Assembly: GCA_016218815.1 (NCBI GenBank)
Contig: JACRCX010000104.1
Location: 27,349-91,348, forward strand
Direction: 5' to 3'
DNA: 64,000 nt
DNA from: Deltaproteobacteria bacterium
GTDB taxonomy: Bacteria; Myxococcota_A; Polyangia; DRWM01; JAAZOP01
Shown: one piece after another, positions 8,969 through 17,094 of the stretch
How the letters are laid out: each line of letters opens with the position of its first letter
Position numbering within the stretch: position 1 is the first letter of the stretch
The notes under the pieces: generated by a model
What the model saw: only the letters and a program-made list of their open reading frames with translations
Told to the model about the DNA's origin: nothing
Databases searched by the model: none
Position numbers and translations under genes: made by a program

Positions 8969-9494
8969 AGTCCTTCACCTCGCAGATCAGGATCAGCAGA
9001 TCGTCGTCGTCCGCGTAGAAGCGCTCGACGCGCCCGGCCGGGAGGTAGCCGACGCGCTGGTAGAAACGGCACGTCGCATCGTAGTCCTGCTTGCTGGAGG
9101 TCTCGACGCGGAGCCGGCGCCCGCCCGCGGCCCGCACCGCGCGCTCGACCTCGGCGTGCAGCGTACGTCCGCATCCGGCGCCGCGGACGGAGGGTGCGAC
9201 GGCGATCCAGTAGAGGTCCCAAGTGCTGCGGGTCATGGGGGTCGGGCCGAAGCAGGCGTAGCCGACGGGCGGCCCGCCGGCCGAGGTCTCGGCGACGAGC
9301 ACCTTGTAGTCGTCGGCTCCCGGGGGGGGACCGGCGGCCAGTTCGACCAGCTCGACGGCGCAGGCCATTTCGGCGGGGCTGAAATTCTCCACCGAGCGAA
9401 TCAGCGACTCGAGCGATGCGACGTCGGCCGGACGGAGCGGGCGCACGACGATGTGCCGCTCCGGGGCGGCGCTTGCGGCGGCGACTTCAACCAA
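8967..9494 (-). CDS. GNAT-family N-acetyltransferase
   Basis: 175-aa cytoplasmic acetyl-CoA-dependent N-acyltransferase. The GNAT core is clear: IVVRPLRPADVASLESLI at the start, a central strand YACFGPTPMTRSTWDLYWIAV, the acetyl-CoA pyrophosphate loop VRGAGCGRTL (R/Q-x-x-G-x-G/A), and the late YDATCRFYQRVGYLPAG. The only workable start is a TTG at 9494 that overlaps the end of the upstream Fic-like gene by 8 nt, so expression is probably translationally coupled. GNAT genes of this type frequently sit beside ATP-grasp ligases, as here, which suggests that the two act on a common small amine or peptide (inference). Confidence 0.85.
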   Translation of the reverse strand: MVEVAAASAAPERHIVVRPLRPADVASLESLIRSVENFSPAEMACAVELVELAAGPPPGADDYKVLVAETSAGGPPVGYACFGPTPMTRSTWDLYWIAVAPSVRGAGCGRTLHAEVERAVRAAGGRRLRVETSSKQDYDATCRFYQRVGYLPAGRVERFYADDDDLLILICEVKD

Positions 9495-10242
9495 CCAGCA
9501 TCCTGCGGTGTTCGGTGAGCTTGGTCCACGAGCGGAGGGAGTTGTCGGCGGACTCTTCGATCATGGCGGACAGGTCTTCGGGCTCGCCGCGAAGGCTTTC
9601 GTAGTAGCGGTGGCGGTCGGTCGAGTGCACGACGACGGGGAAGAAGCCGTGGTGCAGGAGCACGAGGTTCATCAGCAGGCGGCCGATCTTGCCGGAGTGG
9701 CTGGGGAAGGGGAACGCCTCCATGAAGCGGTGGTGGAGGATGACCGCGGCGGAGAAGGGATGATGGCGGCGGAAGTCGGCCGAGTCCGACCAGGAGACGA
9801 TGCGTTGCATGCGGTAGGCGATGCGGTCGGGCGGGGCGATGTCGTGGAAGTAGAGACGGTGGATGGGGATGTCCCGCCGGTAGCAGCTCGTGTGGGGATC
9901 GTCGGCATCGCCGACGAAGTGGTGGTACAGGCCGCGGACGAAGTCCATGCGGACGCGCAGCTTCTTCCGGCCGGACTCCTCGCGCACGAGGCGGACCGCT
10001 TCCAGGTGAAGGCGCAGCTCGCGGTAGACCGGGAGCAGTCCGGAGTCGACGGGGTTGACGCCCGCGGCCGCCTCGCGCACCTCGTCGATCTGCGTGACCA
10101 GGCCTTCCAGGGCGGAGTCGTGGTGGACCCAGGAATACTCGACCCAGCGGTGGAAGCCCTCGCGCTCGGCGACGCGTAGCCGGGCGAGCCTTCTCCTCAG
10201 CACGGCCGTCTGGGCTTCGATCTCGGGATATCGTTCCTTCAT
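9487..10242 (-). CDS. Fic-like protein with degenerate active site
   Basis: 251 aa from the ATG at 10242 (an ATG at 10257 is equally possible; neither has a strong ribosome-binding site). The alpha-helical protein has the order of Fic proteins: HHDSALEG near residue 40 resembles the N-terminal inhibitory (S/T)xxxE(G/N) helix, and HRFMEAFPFPSHSGKIGRLLMNLVL aligns with HPFxDGNGRxGRLLMN (written here in short: FPF-P-SHS-GK-I-GR). The catalytic His is Phe, Asp is Ser, and the GN pair is His-Ser, whereas the anion-binding G-K/R and GRLLMN parts remain. It is therefore unlikely to AMPylate by the standard mechanism; a regulator or a different transferase is possible. Heads the GNAT/ATP-grasp set. 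Confidence 0.65.
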   Translation of the reverse strand: MKERYPEIEAQTAVLRRRLARLRVAEREGFHRWVEYSWVHHDSALEGLVTQIDEVREAAAGVNPVDSGLLPVYRELRLHLEAVRLVREESGRKKLRVRMDFVRGLYHHFVGDADDPHTSCYRRDIPIHRLYFHDIAPPDRIAYRMQRIVSWSDSADFRRHHPFSAAVILHHRFMEAFPFPSHSGKIGRLLMNLVLLHHGFFPVVVHSTDRHRYYESLRGEPEDLSAMIEESADNSLRSWTKLTEHRRMLVG

Positions 10243-10354
10243 CGCGTGGCCGGCCATACGCGACGGCCGTCGGAGCGAGCATATCGGAACGTGACGCGGC
10301 AAGCAACAACATCATCCCAAAGCGACGTAATAACTCATGAAACATGCGACGGCC

Positions 10355-10382
10355 TTGTGGCTTCGCGGTTGGATGGTATCCT
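10355..10382 (+). promoter_or_regulatory. Possible promoter for the Cys-rich lipoprotein gene
   Basis: TTGTGG (10355-10360), 16-bp spacer, TATCCT (10377-10382), 43 nt before the ATG at 10425. The flanking 10303-10350 stretch is the AT-richest part of this divergent intergenic region. Match to consensus is moderate. Confidence 0.35.
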
Positions 10383-10424
10383 GTCCGGGTAACGGCGCCC
10401 GACCGGCGCTGGAGGAGGCGGACG

Positions 10425-12884
10425 ATGGCATCACGGGGTGTCCGGTTGTCCTGGCACGTCGGGTCGTTGGCCGTCGCGGTCCTCCTGGGGTGCGGCCTGA
10501 ACACGGCCGGGGAGTGGCCGCCCGAGGCGGGCGACGTCCCGCCGGACGGCGGGGACGGCGAGGTCATCCGTCCCGACGACGGGGGACCCGATCGGGAGGA
10601 CGGCGAGGTCGACCGGGGCGAGGCGGACGTGGAGGATGACGGGGCGGACGGGGACGAGGTTGGTGGCGACGAGGGGACGGAGGACGTCGTCGAGGAGGCG
10701 GGTCCTGTTTGCGGGAACGGCATCTTGGAGAGCGGGGAGGAGTGCGACGACGGGCCGGCCAACAGCGACACGGAGCCCGGCGCGTGCCGCATGGACTGCC
10801 GCCTCTTCCGCTGCGGCGACGACGTGATCGATGCGGGGGAGGAGTGCGACGACGGGCCGGCCAACAGCGACACGGAGCCCGGCGCGTGCCGCATGGACTG
10901 CCTGCTCTTCTCCTGCGGCGACGGCGTCATGGATCCGGGCGAGGCATGCGACGACGGCAACACGACGGGCGGGGACGGGTGCGAGGCGGACTGCAGCCTC
11001 ATCACCTGCGGCGACGGCGTCGTGCAGGGGCTGGAGGAGTGCGACGACGGCAACGCGAACGACACGGACGACTGCCTGACGACGTGCGTCGCGGCGTCGT
11101 GCGGCGACGGCTTCGTGTGGGCGTTCCACGAGGCGTGCGACCTCGAGCCGCCGCTGCCGTGCGACACGGTCTGCGGCACGGCAGGGGAGCAGTCGTGTGT
11201 GGACTGCGCGTGGTCCACGGAGTGCGCGCCACCGGCGGAGTCGTGCAACGGCGGGGACGACGACTGCGACGGGGAGACGGACGAGACGTTCACGTGCATT
11301 CCGGGCGCGGGGCAGGCTTGCACGATGGGGTGCGGGTCGGTGGGCTCGCAGAGCTGCACCGCGGCCTGCCTGTGGGACGCCTGCGTGCCGCCGGCGGAGG
11401 CGTGCAACGCGCTGGACGACGATTGCAACGGGGAGACGGACGAGACGTTCGCGTGCGTGACGGGCGCGACGCGGACGTGCACGACGTCGTGCGGGTCGAC
11501 GGGGACGCAGGACTGCTCGGCATCCTGCGCGTGGGGTGCCTGTGTGCCGCCGGCGGAGGTGTGCAACGGGGCGGACGACGACTGCGCTTCCGGCTGCGAC
11601 AACGGGTTCGCCTGCTGCGCGGGCGGAACGACGTCCTGCACGACGACCTGCGGCTCGACGGGCAGCGGGGCATGCACGGCGTCGTGCGCGGCCCCCGCGG
11701 CGGCGGCGTGCACGCCGCCGGCGGAGGTGTGCAACCGCGCGGACGACGACTGCGACGGGGAGACCGACGAGACCTTCACCTGCGTGCGCGGAGCCGCGCG
11801 ACCGTGCACCACGACCTGCTCGACGACCGGCACGGAGAACTGCGACGCGACGTGCGTGTGGGGCGCCTGCGCGCCGCCGGCGGAGGTCTGCAACGCGGTG
11901 GACGACGACTGCGACGGCGCGACGGACGACGGCTTCGCCTGCGTGTCCGGGGCGAGCCGGACGTGCACGACGACGTGCGGCAGCACGGGCACGCAGTCGT
12001 GCAGCTCCTCCTGCGCCTGGGGTGCGTGCGGGGCGCCGGCGGAGACGTGCAACGGGCGGGACGACGACTGCGACGGCGCGACGGACGAGGGGCTGGCGTC
12101 GTGCAACGACGCGTGCGCCAACGCGATCGACATCTCGAGCCTGTCGTCGGTGACGGGGACGACGAGCGGGGGTTCGAGCGACAACGCGGTTTGCGCGTCC
12201 GGCTGCGGGAGCACGACGGCACCGGACGTCTGGTACCGCTTCACGCTGGGCGCGGCGGAGGTCGTGTACCTCTCCGTGCTGGGGGCGACGTGGGACACGG
12301 TGCTCGACGTCCGCCGCGGGACGGCGTGCGGGTCCCTGACGGCCCAGGCGTGCATGGACGACTCGTGCGGTACGAACCAGTCGCAGTGGGCGGGGATGCT
12401 CGCCGCCGGCACCTATTACGTGGCGATCGACGGCTGCGCCACGGCGGACGCGGGGGCGTTCACGCTGGCGTACCTGCACTCGCCGTGTCCCGGCGCGCTG
12501 GCCGTGGCGGCGGCGGGCCGGCAGTCGGGAAATAGCTGCGGCGACGGCAACGACACGACCTCGGGGACCTCGTCCTGCGGCGGATCGAACAGCGAGGAGA
12601 TCCCGTACTTCTTCCCGTTGTGTCCCGGGGCGCACACGGTGCACGCCGACGATTGCGACGACGGGGCGGGCTGGAACGCGTCGGTGTACATCCGGCGGGG
12701 CGGGGGCGGAACCTGCGGCGGCACGGCGGTGGACTGCAGCGGCCCGGGCGGGTGTGGGTTCATGGACCCGCGGGCCTCGGTCGAGGCCTCGGTCACGGGT
12801 CCCGATCTGATCTTCGTGGTCCAGGACGGCTGGTCGATCGGCGGGAACGCCTGCGGGAGCTTCGGGCTCGATCTGGCCTGGTAG
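10425..12884 (+). CDS. Large Cys-rich repeat lipoprotein (DUF4215-like and Asp/Cys metal-binding-type repeats)
   Basis: 819-aa predicted lipoprotein exposed on the envelope. The ATG at 10425 is chosen because GGAGGAGG precedes it and it begins the signal peptide ending in lipobox VLLGC. Layout: Asp/Gly/Glu-rich spacer (about 20-90); five myxococcal Cys-rich units of the form CGDGxxxxGEECDDG (about 95-250); six CNxxDDDCDGxxDE motifs spaced about 45 residues apart, separated by CTTxCGSTG units (about 265-560), the putative metal-binding motif also seen in MopE-type proteins; and a C-terminal beta-rich PPC-like region of about 260 residues (DVWYRFTLGAAEVVYLSVLG). One Cys-rich unit is a very recent duplication (see repeat). 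Likely Ca-stabilised adhesin or matrix protein; ligand unknown. Confidence 0.85.
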   Translation: MASRGVRLSWHVGSLAVAVLLGCGLNTAGEWPPEAGDVPPDGGDGEVIRPDDGGPDREDGEVDRGEADVEDDGADGDEVGGDEGTEDVVEEAGPVCGNGILESGEECDDGPANSDTEPGACRMDCRLFRCGDDVIDAGEECDDGPANSDTEPGACRMDCLLFSCGDGVMDPGEACDDGNTTGGDGCEADCSLITCGDGVVQGLEECDDGNANDTDDCLTTCVAASCGDGFVWAFHEACDLEPPLPCDTVCGTAGEQSCVDCAWSTECAPPAESCNGGDDDCDGETDETFTCIPGAGQACTMGCGSVGSQSCTAACLWDACVPPAEACNALDDDCNGETDETFACVTGATRTCTTSCGSTGTQDCSASCAWGACVPPAEVCNGADDDCASGCDNGFACCAGGTTSCTTTCGSTGSGACTASCAAPAAAACTPPAEVCNRADDDCDGETDETFTCVRGAARPCTTTCSTTGTENCDATCVWGACAPPAEVCNAVDDDCDGATDDGFACVSGASRTCTTTCGSTGTQSCSSSCAWGACGAPAETCNGRDDDCDGATDEGLASCNDACANAIDISSLSSVTGTTSGGSSDNAVCASGCGSTTAPDVWYRFTLGAAEVVYLSVLGATWDTVLDVRRGTACGSLTAQACMDDSCGTNQSQWAGMLAAGTYYVAIDGCATADAGAFTLAYLHSPCPGALAVAAAGRQSGNSCGDGNDTTSGTSSCGGSNSEEIPYFFPLCPGAHTVHADDCDDGAGWNASVYIRRGGGGTCGGTAVDCSGPGGCGFMDPRASVEASVTGPDLIFVVQDGWSIGGNACGSFGLDLAW
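10734..10902 (+). repeat. Tandem coding duplication, 67 bp identical, 102-bp period
   Basis: Bases 10734-10800 and 10836-10902 are identical, giving two consecutive 34-residue Cys-rich units (GEECDDGPANSDTEPGACRM in both). Identity at synonymous sites points to a recent duplication or gene conversion inside the lipoprotein gene. Confidence 0.9.
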
Positions 12885-12906
12885 GGACCTCGCGTCGAGA
12901 GTCGAC

Positions 12907-12941
12907 AGGCAACAGGCAACAGGCGACAGGCGACAGGCGAC
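12907..12941. repeat. Heptanucleotide tandem repeat (AGGCRAC)5
   Basis: Five 7-bp units (AGGCAAC twice, AGGCGAC three times) directly after the lipoprotein gene and before the radical SAM gene. Same 7-bp period as the arrays at 7774, 8899 and 43519, but a different unit sequence. Confidence 0.85.
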
Positions 12942-12993
12942 GGTCGAGGGGCGGCGGGCGGCGGGGGCGGGCGGCGGGCCAGGGAGGCGCGGG

Positions 12994-15462
12994 ATGGGCG
13001 AGCGGAGGGGTGGGGAGGGGCTGCGGGTCGCGCTGGTCGGGCGGCGGCTGCCGGACAACGAGAACCTGGGCCTGGGCTACCTGCGTGCGGCGTTGGGCGA
13101 GGCCGGGTTCGCGGCGGAGACGCACGTGCTCAACGGGGCGGCGGACGTCGCGCGCATCGGGGCCGCGCTGCTGGCGCGGCCGCCGGGACTGGTCGGGCTG
13201 TCCCTGGCCGACGGGGGGTCGGCGTTGCTGCCGCTGGCGCTGGGGGAGCTGCTTCGCGCGCGCGGCTACGCCGGGCACGTGACGTGCGGCGGGGCGTTCG
13301 CGACGCTGGCGCGGCGGTGGCTGCTCGATCGCTACTCCTGGCTGGGGAGCGTGGTGCGCTTCGCGGGGGAAGTGCCGCTGTGCGGGCTGGCGGCGCGGCT
13401 GGCGGCGGGGGGGGCGGCGGCGGGGGTGCCCGGGGTGACGACGCGGGAGGGGGACGGGCCGCCGGCGCCGGTGACCGACGAGTCGCCGCTGCGGCTGCGC
13501 GCGGTGCGCGACGAGCTGCCGCGCATCCTGGGGCACGGCGCGGCGCACATCGCCGCGACCCGGGGGTGCCTCGGCCGCTGCCTCTACTGCGGTCCGGCGG
13601 CGATCCAGGCGCAGGAGCGGGAGGAGGGACGGCGCGACGGGATCGCGCCGGAGGAGCTGGCACGCTGCGGCGTCGGGGGAGTGCGCCGGCGGCGGCTGGA
13701 CGACGTGTGCGACGAGATGGCCGAGCTGTGGCGCGGGCGCGGCGTCCGCTACTTCTACTTCGTCGATGAGCACCTGCTGCCGTACGAGGAGCGCGAGGCG
13801 CTGGACTTCCTGGAGGCGTGGCGCGCGGGGCTGCGGCGCCGGCGCGTGGGGAAGCTCGGCATCGGAGGGATGTTGCGGGCCGACCGGCTGACGCCCGCCG
13901 TGGTCCGCTCCTTTGCGGCGGCGGGGCTGGTGCGCGTGTTCCTGGGCCTGGAGTTCGCGACCGCTGGGGAGGCGAAGCGCTCCGGGCGCCGGGCGCCCGG
14001 GGCCGCGGAGCTGGACCTAGTCCGCGAGCTGGCGGCGCTGGGCGTGGTCACGGTCTCCAACCTGATGCTCGTCCATCCCGAATCGACCCCGGAGACGCTC
14101 GCGGCGGGCATCGACTTCCTGTCGCGGATTCCGGCGGGCTCGTTCGAGGCGACGCGGATGATGGCCTACCAGGGCACGCGGCTGTGGGAGCGGCTGGGGC
14201 GGGAAGGGCGCCTCGACGGCAACCCGCTGCGGTGGGGCTACCGGCTCGACGACCCGGTCGTGGAGCGGTTCTCGAGGCTCTTCACCCGGCTCCGGGCCGA
14301 GGTTTTTTCCGACTACAGCATCGGGTACCGGACGCACGACGCGCACCTGGCGTGCGCCCTGCAGCAGCGGCTCGGGCGGCGAACGCCGGCGGGGCTGGCG
14401 GAGCGTCTCGAGCGCGTCCGCGGGGCGGTGAACGCGTTGTACGTCGAGGCCTACCGCGAGGCGCTGGCGCTGGCGCGCGGGGGCGATGACGCGGCGAGTC
14501 GCGAAGCGCTGCTCCGACGGGCGGGGGTGCAAAGCCGCCGCCTGGGGGCGGAGCTGGAGGGGATCGAGGCCGGGCTGTTGGCGGGACGTCCGGGGGCGCG
14601 GCTGCTGGCGCCGATGCGAGCGGCGGCGGCGGGGGCGATCTCGTTCTGCCTGCTCGCCGGGGGGGCGACGTGTTCGCGCAGCCCGGAGCGGCCGGGCGGC
14701 TCGACTCCGCAGCCGGAGTCGGCGGTCCGGGACGACGGCGCGACGGAGGCGGGGCGGGAATCGCCGCGCGGGAGCGAGGGCGGCGGGGCGGAGGATGCAG
14801 CGGCGAGGGAGGAGGAGGCGGGGGAGGCGGAACCGGAGGCGGCGGCAGCGGAGGCTGGGGGCCCGGAAGCGATCGAGTGCACGGACGAGCGCCGGGCGGC
14901 GGACAGCGACGCGTTGCGCAAGCGGGTGGGAGAGGTGGACTCGTGTTTCTCGGGTTCGGTGCGGGTCTTGGAGGCGACTCCGCAGGTCCTGCGGACGTTC
15001 GCCGATGCGGAGGCCGAGCGGCCGCCGAGCGGCGGGGCATACCGGGTCGGCGAGGACGGCCGCGTCTACGCATACCAGTTCGCGGGCGACTCGGCGGGCT
15101 CCGGGTTCGGCCTGCGCACCTGCGACGCGGACACCGGGCGGCGGAGCGAGAAGCGACTGGCGGAGGCGTTGGAGGGTGAGTCGTACCCGTGCGCGGGACC
15201 CTACCTGGACGTCGCGGGTGGGGCGCAGGAGGAGATCCGGCGGATGACGGGGCGGGTCGGGTCCTGCGGGCGTCAGGGAGGCTACGGCGGGATGGACTTC
15301 GAGATCGTGCTGGACGGGACGGGGGCGGTGGTGGACGTCCGGGGCACGGGCGATGGCGACGCCTCGGAGGTGCAGCGCTGCGTGCGCGAGGCGCTGCGCG
15401 GGCTGTCGTTCCCGTGCCTCGCGGACTTCGAGATCTGCCCGGAGTTCGTGATCATCGAGTGA
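12994..15462 (+). CDS. B12-binding-type radical SAM protein fused to a membrane segment and AgmX/PglI-like domain
   Basis: 822 aa; ATG with GGGAGG 7 nt upstream. Residues 10-150 resemble the N-terminal cobalamin-binding fold of radical SAM enzymes (NLGLGYLRAALGEAGF, VGLSLADGG, HVTCGGAF). The radical SAM domain begins with CLGRCLYC (C192, C196, C199; CxxxCxxC, [4Fe-4S]) and runs to about 480. From residue 541 a hydrophobic stretch MRAAAAGAISFCLLAGGATC looks like a lipoprotein signal or transmembrane segment, then a Glu/Ala-rich linker, and two repeats (about 650-735 and 750-822) with VGSC ... IVLDGTGAVVDVRG ... VQRCVREALRGLSFPC, the pattern of the C-terminal domain of AgmX/PglI motility proteins. 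No stop separates the halves, so it reads as one fusion; two genes merged by loss of a stop are the alternative. Confidence 0.7.
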   Translation: MGERRGGEGLRVALVGRRLPDNENLGLGYLRAALGEAGFAAETHVLNGAADVARIGAALLARPPGLVGLSLADGGSALLPLALGELLRARGYAGHVTCGGAFATLARRWLLDRYSWLGSVVRFAGEVPLCGLAARLAAGGAAAGVPGVTTREGDGPPAPVTDESPLRLRAVRDELPRILGHGAAHIAATRGCLGRCLYCGPAAIQAQEREEGRRDGIAPEELARCGVGGVRRRRLDDVCDEMAELWRGRGVRYFYFVDEHLLPYEEREALDFLEAWRAGLRRRRVGKLGIGGMLRADRLTPAVVRSFAAAGLVRVFLGLEFATAGEAKRSGRRAPGAAELDLVRELAALGVVTVSNLMLVHPESTPETLAAGIDFLSRIPAGSFEATRMMAYQGTRLWERLGREGRLDGNPLRWGYRLDDPVVERFSRLFTRLRAEVFSDYSIGYRTHDAHLACALQQRLGRRTPAGLAERLERVRGAVNALYVEAYREALALARGGDDAASREALLRRAGVQSRRLGAELEGIEAGLLAGRPGARLLAPMRAAAAGAISFCLLAGGATCSRSPERPGGSTPQPESAVRDDGATEAGRESPRGSEGGGAEDAAAREEEAGEAEPEAAAAEAGGPEAIECTDERRAADSDALRKRVGEVDSCFSGSVRVLEATPQVLRTFADAEAERPPSGGAYRVGEDGRVYAYQFAGDSAGSGFGLRTCDADTGRRSEKRLAEALEGESYPCAGPYLDVAGGAQEEIRRMTGRVGSCGRQGGYGGMDFEIVLDGTGAVVDVRGTGDGDASEVQRCVREALRGLSFPCLADFEICPEFVIIE

Positions 15463-15590
15463 GGGGCTTGACGGGGGGCGGGACTCGCGCGAAGCTCCGC
15501 CCCGGCCTGCGGAGCGGAGCACGGCGACCGATGGACGGTCGGACCGGCTTGTTTCCGCAAGAGTGTCCGGGGCCGGAGGAGGGAGTGACG

Positions 15591-15866
15591 ATGCGGACGG
15601 CAATGATCCTGATCGTGCTCGGACTCGCGGTGGGTGCGTGCAAGAAGGGCGGCGGCATGGTCGGCGACATCGAGGCTTGGGGCAACGCCTCCTGCGAGTG
15701 CAAGGACAAGGCCTGCGCGGAGAAGCAGAAGGAGGAATTCAACAAGCTCGAGAGCAAGTACCATGACGAGCTGGACAAGATGAACGACGAAACCGAGAAG
15801 AAGCTCGACTCGATCCTGGAGAAGGCCAACGGGTGCCTGTCGAAGTTCGACGTCTCGGCCGGCTAG
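15591..15866 (+). CDS. Small Cys-containing lipoprotein
   Basis: 91-aa predicted lipoprotein, family not recognised. ATG preceded by GGAGGAGGGAG. Signal peptide MRTAMILIVLGLAVGAC with lipobox AVGAC; mature part has a CEC-x3-C cluster, then a highly charged Lys/Glu helix (about residues 40-75, KEEFNKLESKYHDELDKM) likely to form a coiled coil, and one Cys near the end (ANGCLS) that may pair with the cluster. Separated by 21 nt from the convergent VWA gene with a shared hairpin at 15880-15906. Confidence 0.75.
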   Translation: MRTAMILIVLGLAVGACKKGGGMVGDIEAWGNASCECKDKACAEKQKEEFNKLESKYHDELDKMNDETEKKLDSILEKANGCLSKFDVSAG

Positions 15867-15879
15867 GTTTCCGCGCGGA

Positions 15880-15906
15880 CCCGATCATCAGATGATGATG
15901 ATCGGG
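15880..15906. terminator. Bidirectional hairpin between convergent genes
   Basis: Perfect 11-bp inverted repeat CCCGATCATCA / TGATGATCGGG with a 5-nt loop, lying 14 nt after the small lipoprotein stop and containing the stop and last Ile codons of the VWA gene on the other strand. No T-tract on either side, so termination may be weak or the structure may protect 3' ends. Confidence 0.55.
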
Positions 15907-16985
15907 TTGCACTCCCACATCTCATCGACGATCGTCTGCAACGCGGCCGTGAGGTCATCGATGTTGCCGGCGGGGATCCACCGACCGAGCACGGTGCCGC
16001 CGTTCTCGGCGATGGCGGTGAGCTGCGTCTCGCTCACGCCTTCACCGAAGCCGATGACGAACGTGCGCACCTGGCGCGAGTCGCGCAGCGCCAGCGTGCT
16101 GGCGACGAGCGATTCGGTCACGATGGTGTCTGCCGCCGCCGCGCAATCGAACATGCAGCGCCACGGGGTGGGGCTGCCCAGGCAGCGGGTGGCGCAGTCG
16201 TCGTAGCACGTGTCGACGCCGTCGGACACGACGAGCAGCGCGTTGTGGTACGCGGGATCGTAGAGGCCCGACTCGGTTTCGGTGGTGAGGGCCTCGAAAG
16301 CGAAGGCCAGGGGCGTGTTGCCGTCGGGGCCGTGGGACGCGAAGTAGCCATCGACGGAGGCGGCGCTGGCGGTGGGGACCGGATCGATGACCATGCCATC
16401 GATGCTGCAGTCGCCGTCGGTGGGGAAGAGGCCCATCCCCCATTGGATGTCGGCGGCGGCAGGGCTGGTCATCACGGCCTGCATCGCGGTGCGGGCCTGG
16501 TCCCATTTCGAGGCCCCGCCGCTCGCGGGGGTTTCGGACATGCTGCCCGACTGGTCGATGAGCACGAAGATGCGCAGCAGGCACGGCGCGTCGCACAGGC
16601 CGGAGTCGGTGCTGCAGCGCGTGCCGGCGGCGCAGTCGGTCTGCTCCCAGCTCGAGCCGTCGGCGGCGCAGCGGCGCTGCGTGTCGTCGTCGACGCACTC
16701 GGACTGTCCCGGAGGGCAGACGGTCGTGACGCAGGCCCCCAGCCGGCAGGACTGTTCCGGCCAGCACGACTCGAGCACCTCGGCCAGGTGCGTGTCCGGA
16801 TTGCACCGCAGGAGATCCCGCCCGTCGGACGAGCAGTACGGCGTGGTCGAGACGCAGCCTCCCGATTCCGACGCTTCGCCGCCGCCGTCCCGGGGCTGCG
16901 AGTCCCCGTCCTCCGGCGAACAGCCGGCGAGCGACCAGCCGAGCGCGAGCACCGTGGCGAGGGTCGGGCGCAGGGTCCGTTTCAT
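15888..16985 (-). CDS. VWA-domain lipoprotein
   Basis: 365-aa envelope protein. The ATG at 16985 has GGAGG 8 nt upstream and begins a signal peptide with lipobox WSLAGC. After a Cys-rich region of about 125 residues (CSSDGRDLLRCNPDTH, CPPGQSECVDDDTQRRC, resembling short disulfide-bonded repeats of myxobacterial surface proteins) comes a von Willebrand A domain from about residue 138: FVLIDQSGSMSE carries the DxSxS metal-ion (MIDAS) motif, with TPLAFAFEAL and VVSDGVDTC as later MIDAS elements. The C-terminal tetra-Ile is encoded by the terminator stem. Role probably adhesion or protein-protein contact on the cell surface; partner unknown. Its own promoter is at 17033-17060. Confidence 0.88.
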   Translation of the reverse strand: MKRTLRPTLATVLALGWSLAGCSPEDGDSQPRDGGGEASESGGCVSTTPYCSSDGRDLLRCNPDTHLAEVLESCWPEQSCRLGACVTTVCPPGQSECVDDDTQRRCAADGSSWEQTDCAAGTRCSTDSGLCDAPCLLRIFVLIDQSGSMSETPASGGASKWDQARTAMQAVMTSPAAADIQWGMGLFPTDGDCSIDGMVIDPVPTASAASVDGYFASHGPDGNTPLAFAFEALTTETESGLYDPAYHNALLVVSDGVDTCYDDCATRCLGSPTPWRCMFDCAAAADTIVTESLVASTLALRDSRQVRTFVIGFGEGVSETQLTAIAENGGTVLGRWIPAGNIDDLTAALQTIVDEMWECNPIIII

Positions 16986-17032
16986 GGTCACACCTCCGCG
17001 AGCCGTGGCGAAGCCGTCGGGGCTCCCTGCGT

Positions 17033-17060
17033 ATGATACGCGGTCGCCGGCGGCTGGCAA
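17033..17060 (-). promoter_or_regulatory. Sigma-70-type promoter for the VWA lipoprotein gene
   Basis: Minus strand TTGCCA (17055-17060, 5/6), 16-bp spacer, TATCAT (17033-17038, 5/6). Predicted transcript start near 17026 leaves about 40 nt of leader before the ATG at 16985. Confidence 0.55.
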
Positions 17061-17094
17061 GGACGCGCGCGTTCTTCGTCTTTCGCCCCGGCGG

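Noticed and set aside
9401..12412. 1003-codon minus-strand frame opposite the Cys-rich lipoprotein
   Set aside because: Ser/Pro/His repeats are the antisense of the CNGxDDDCDG array; no start signals or domains.
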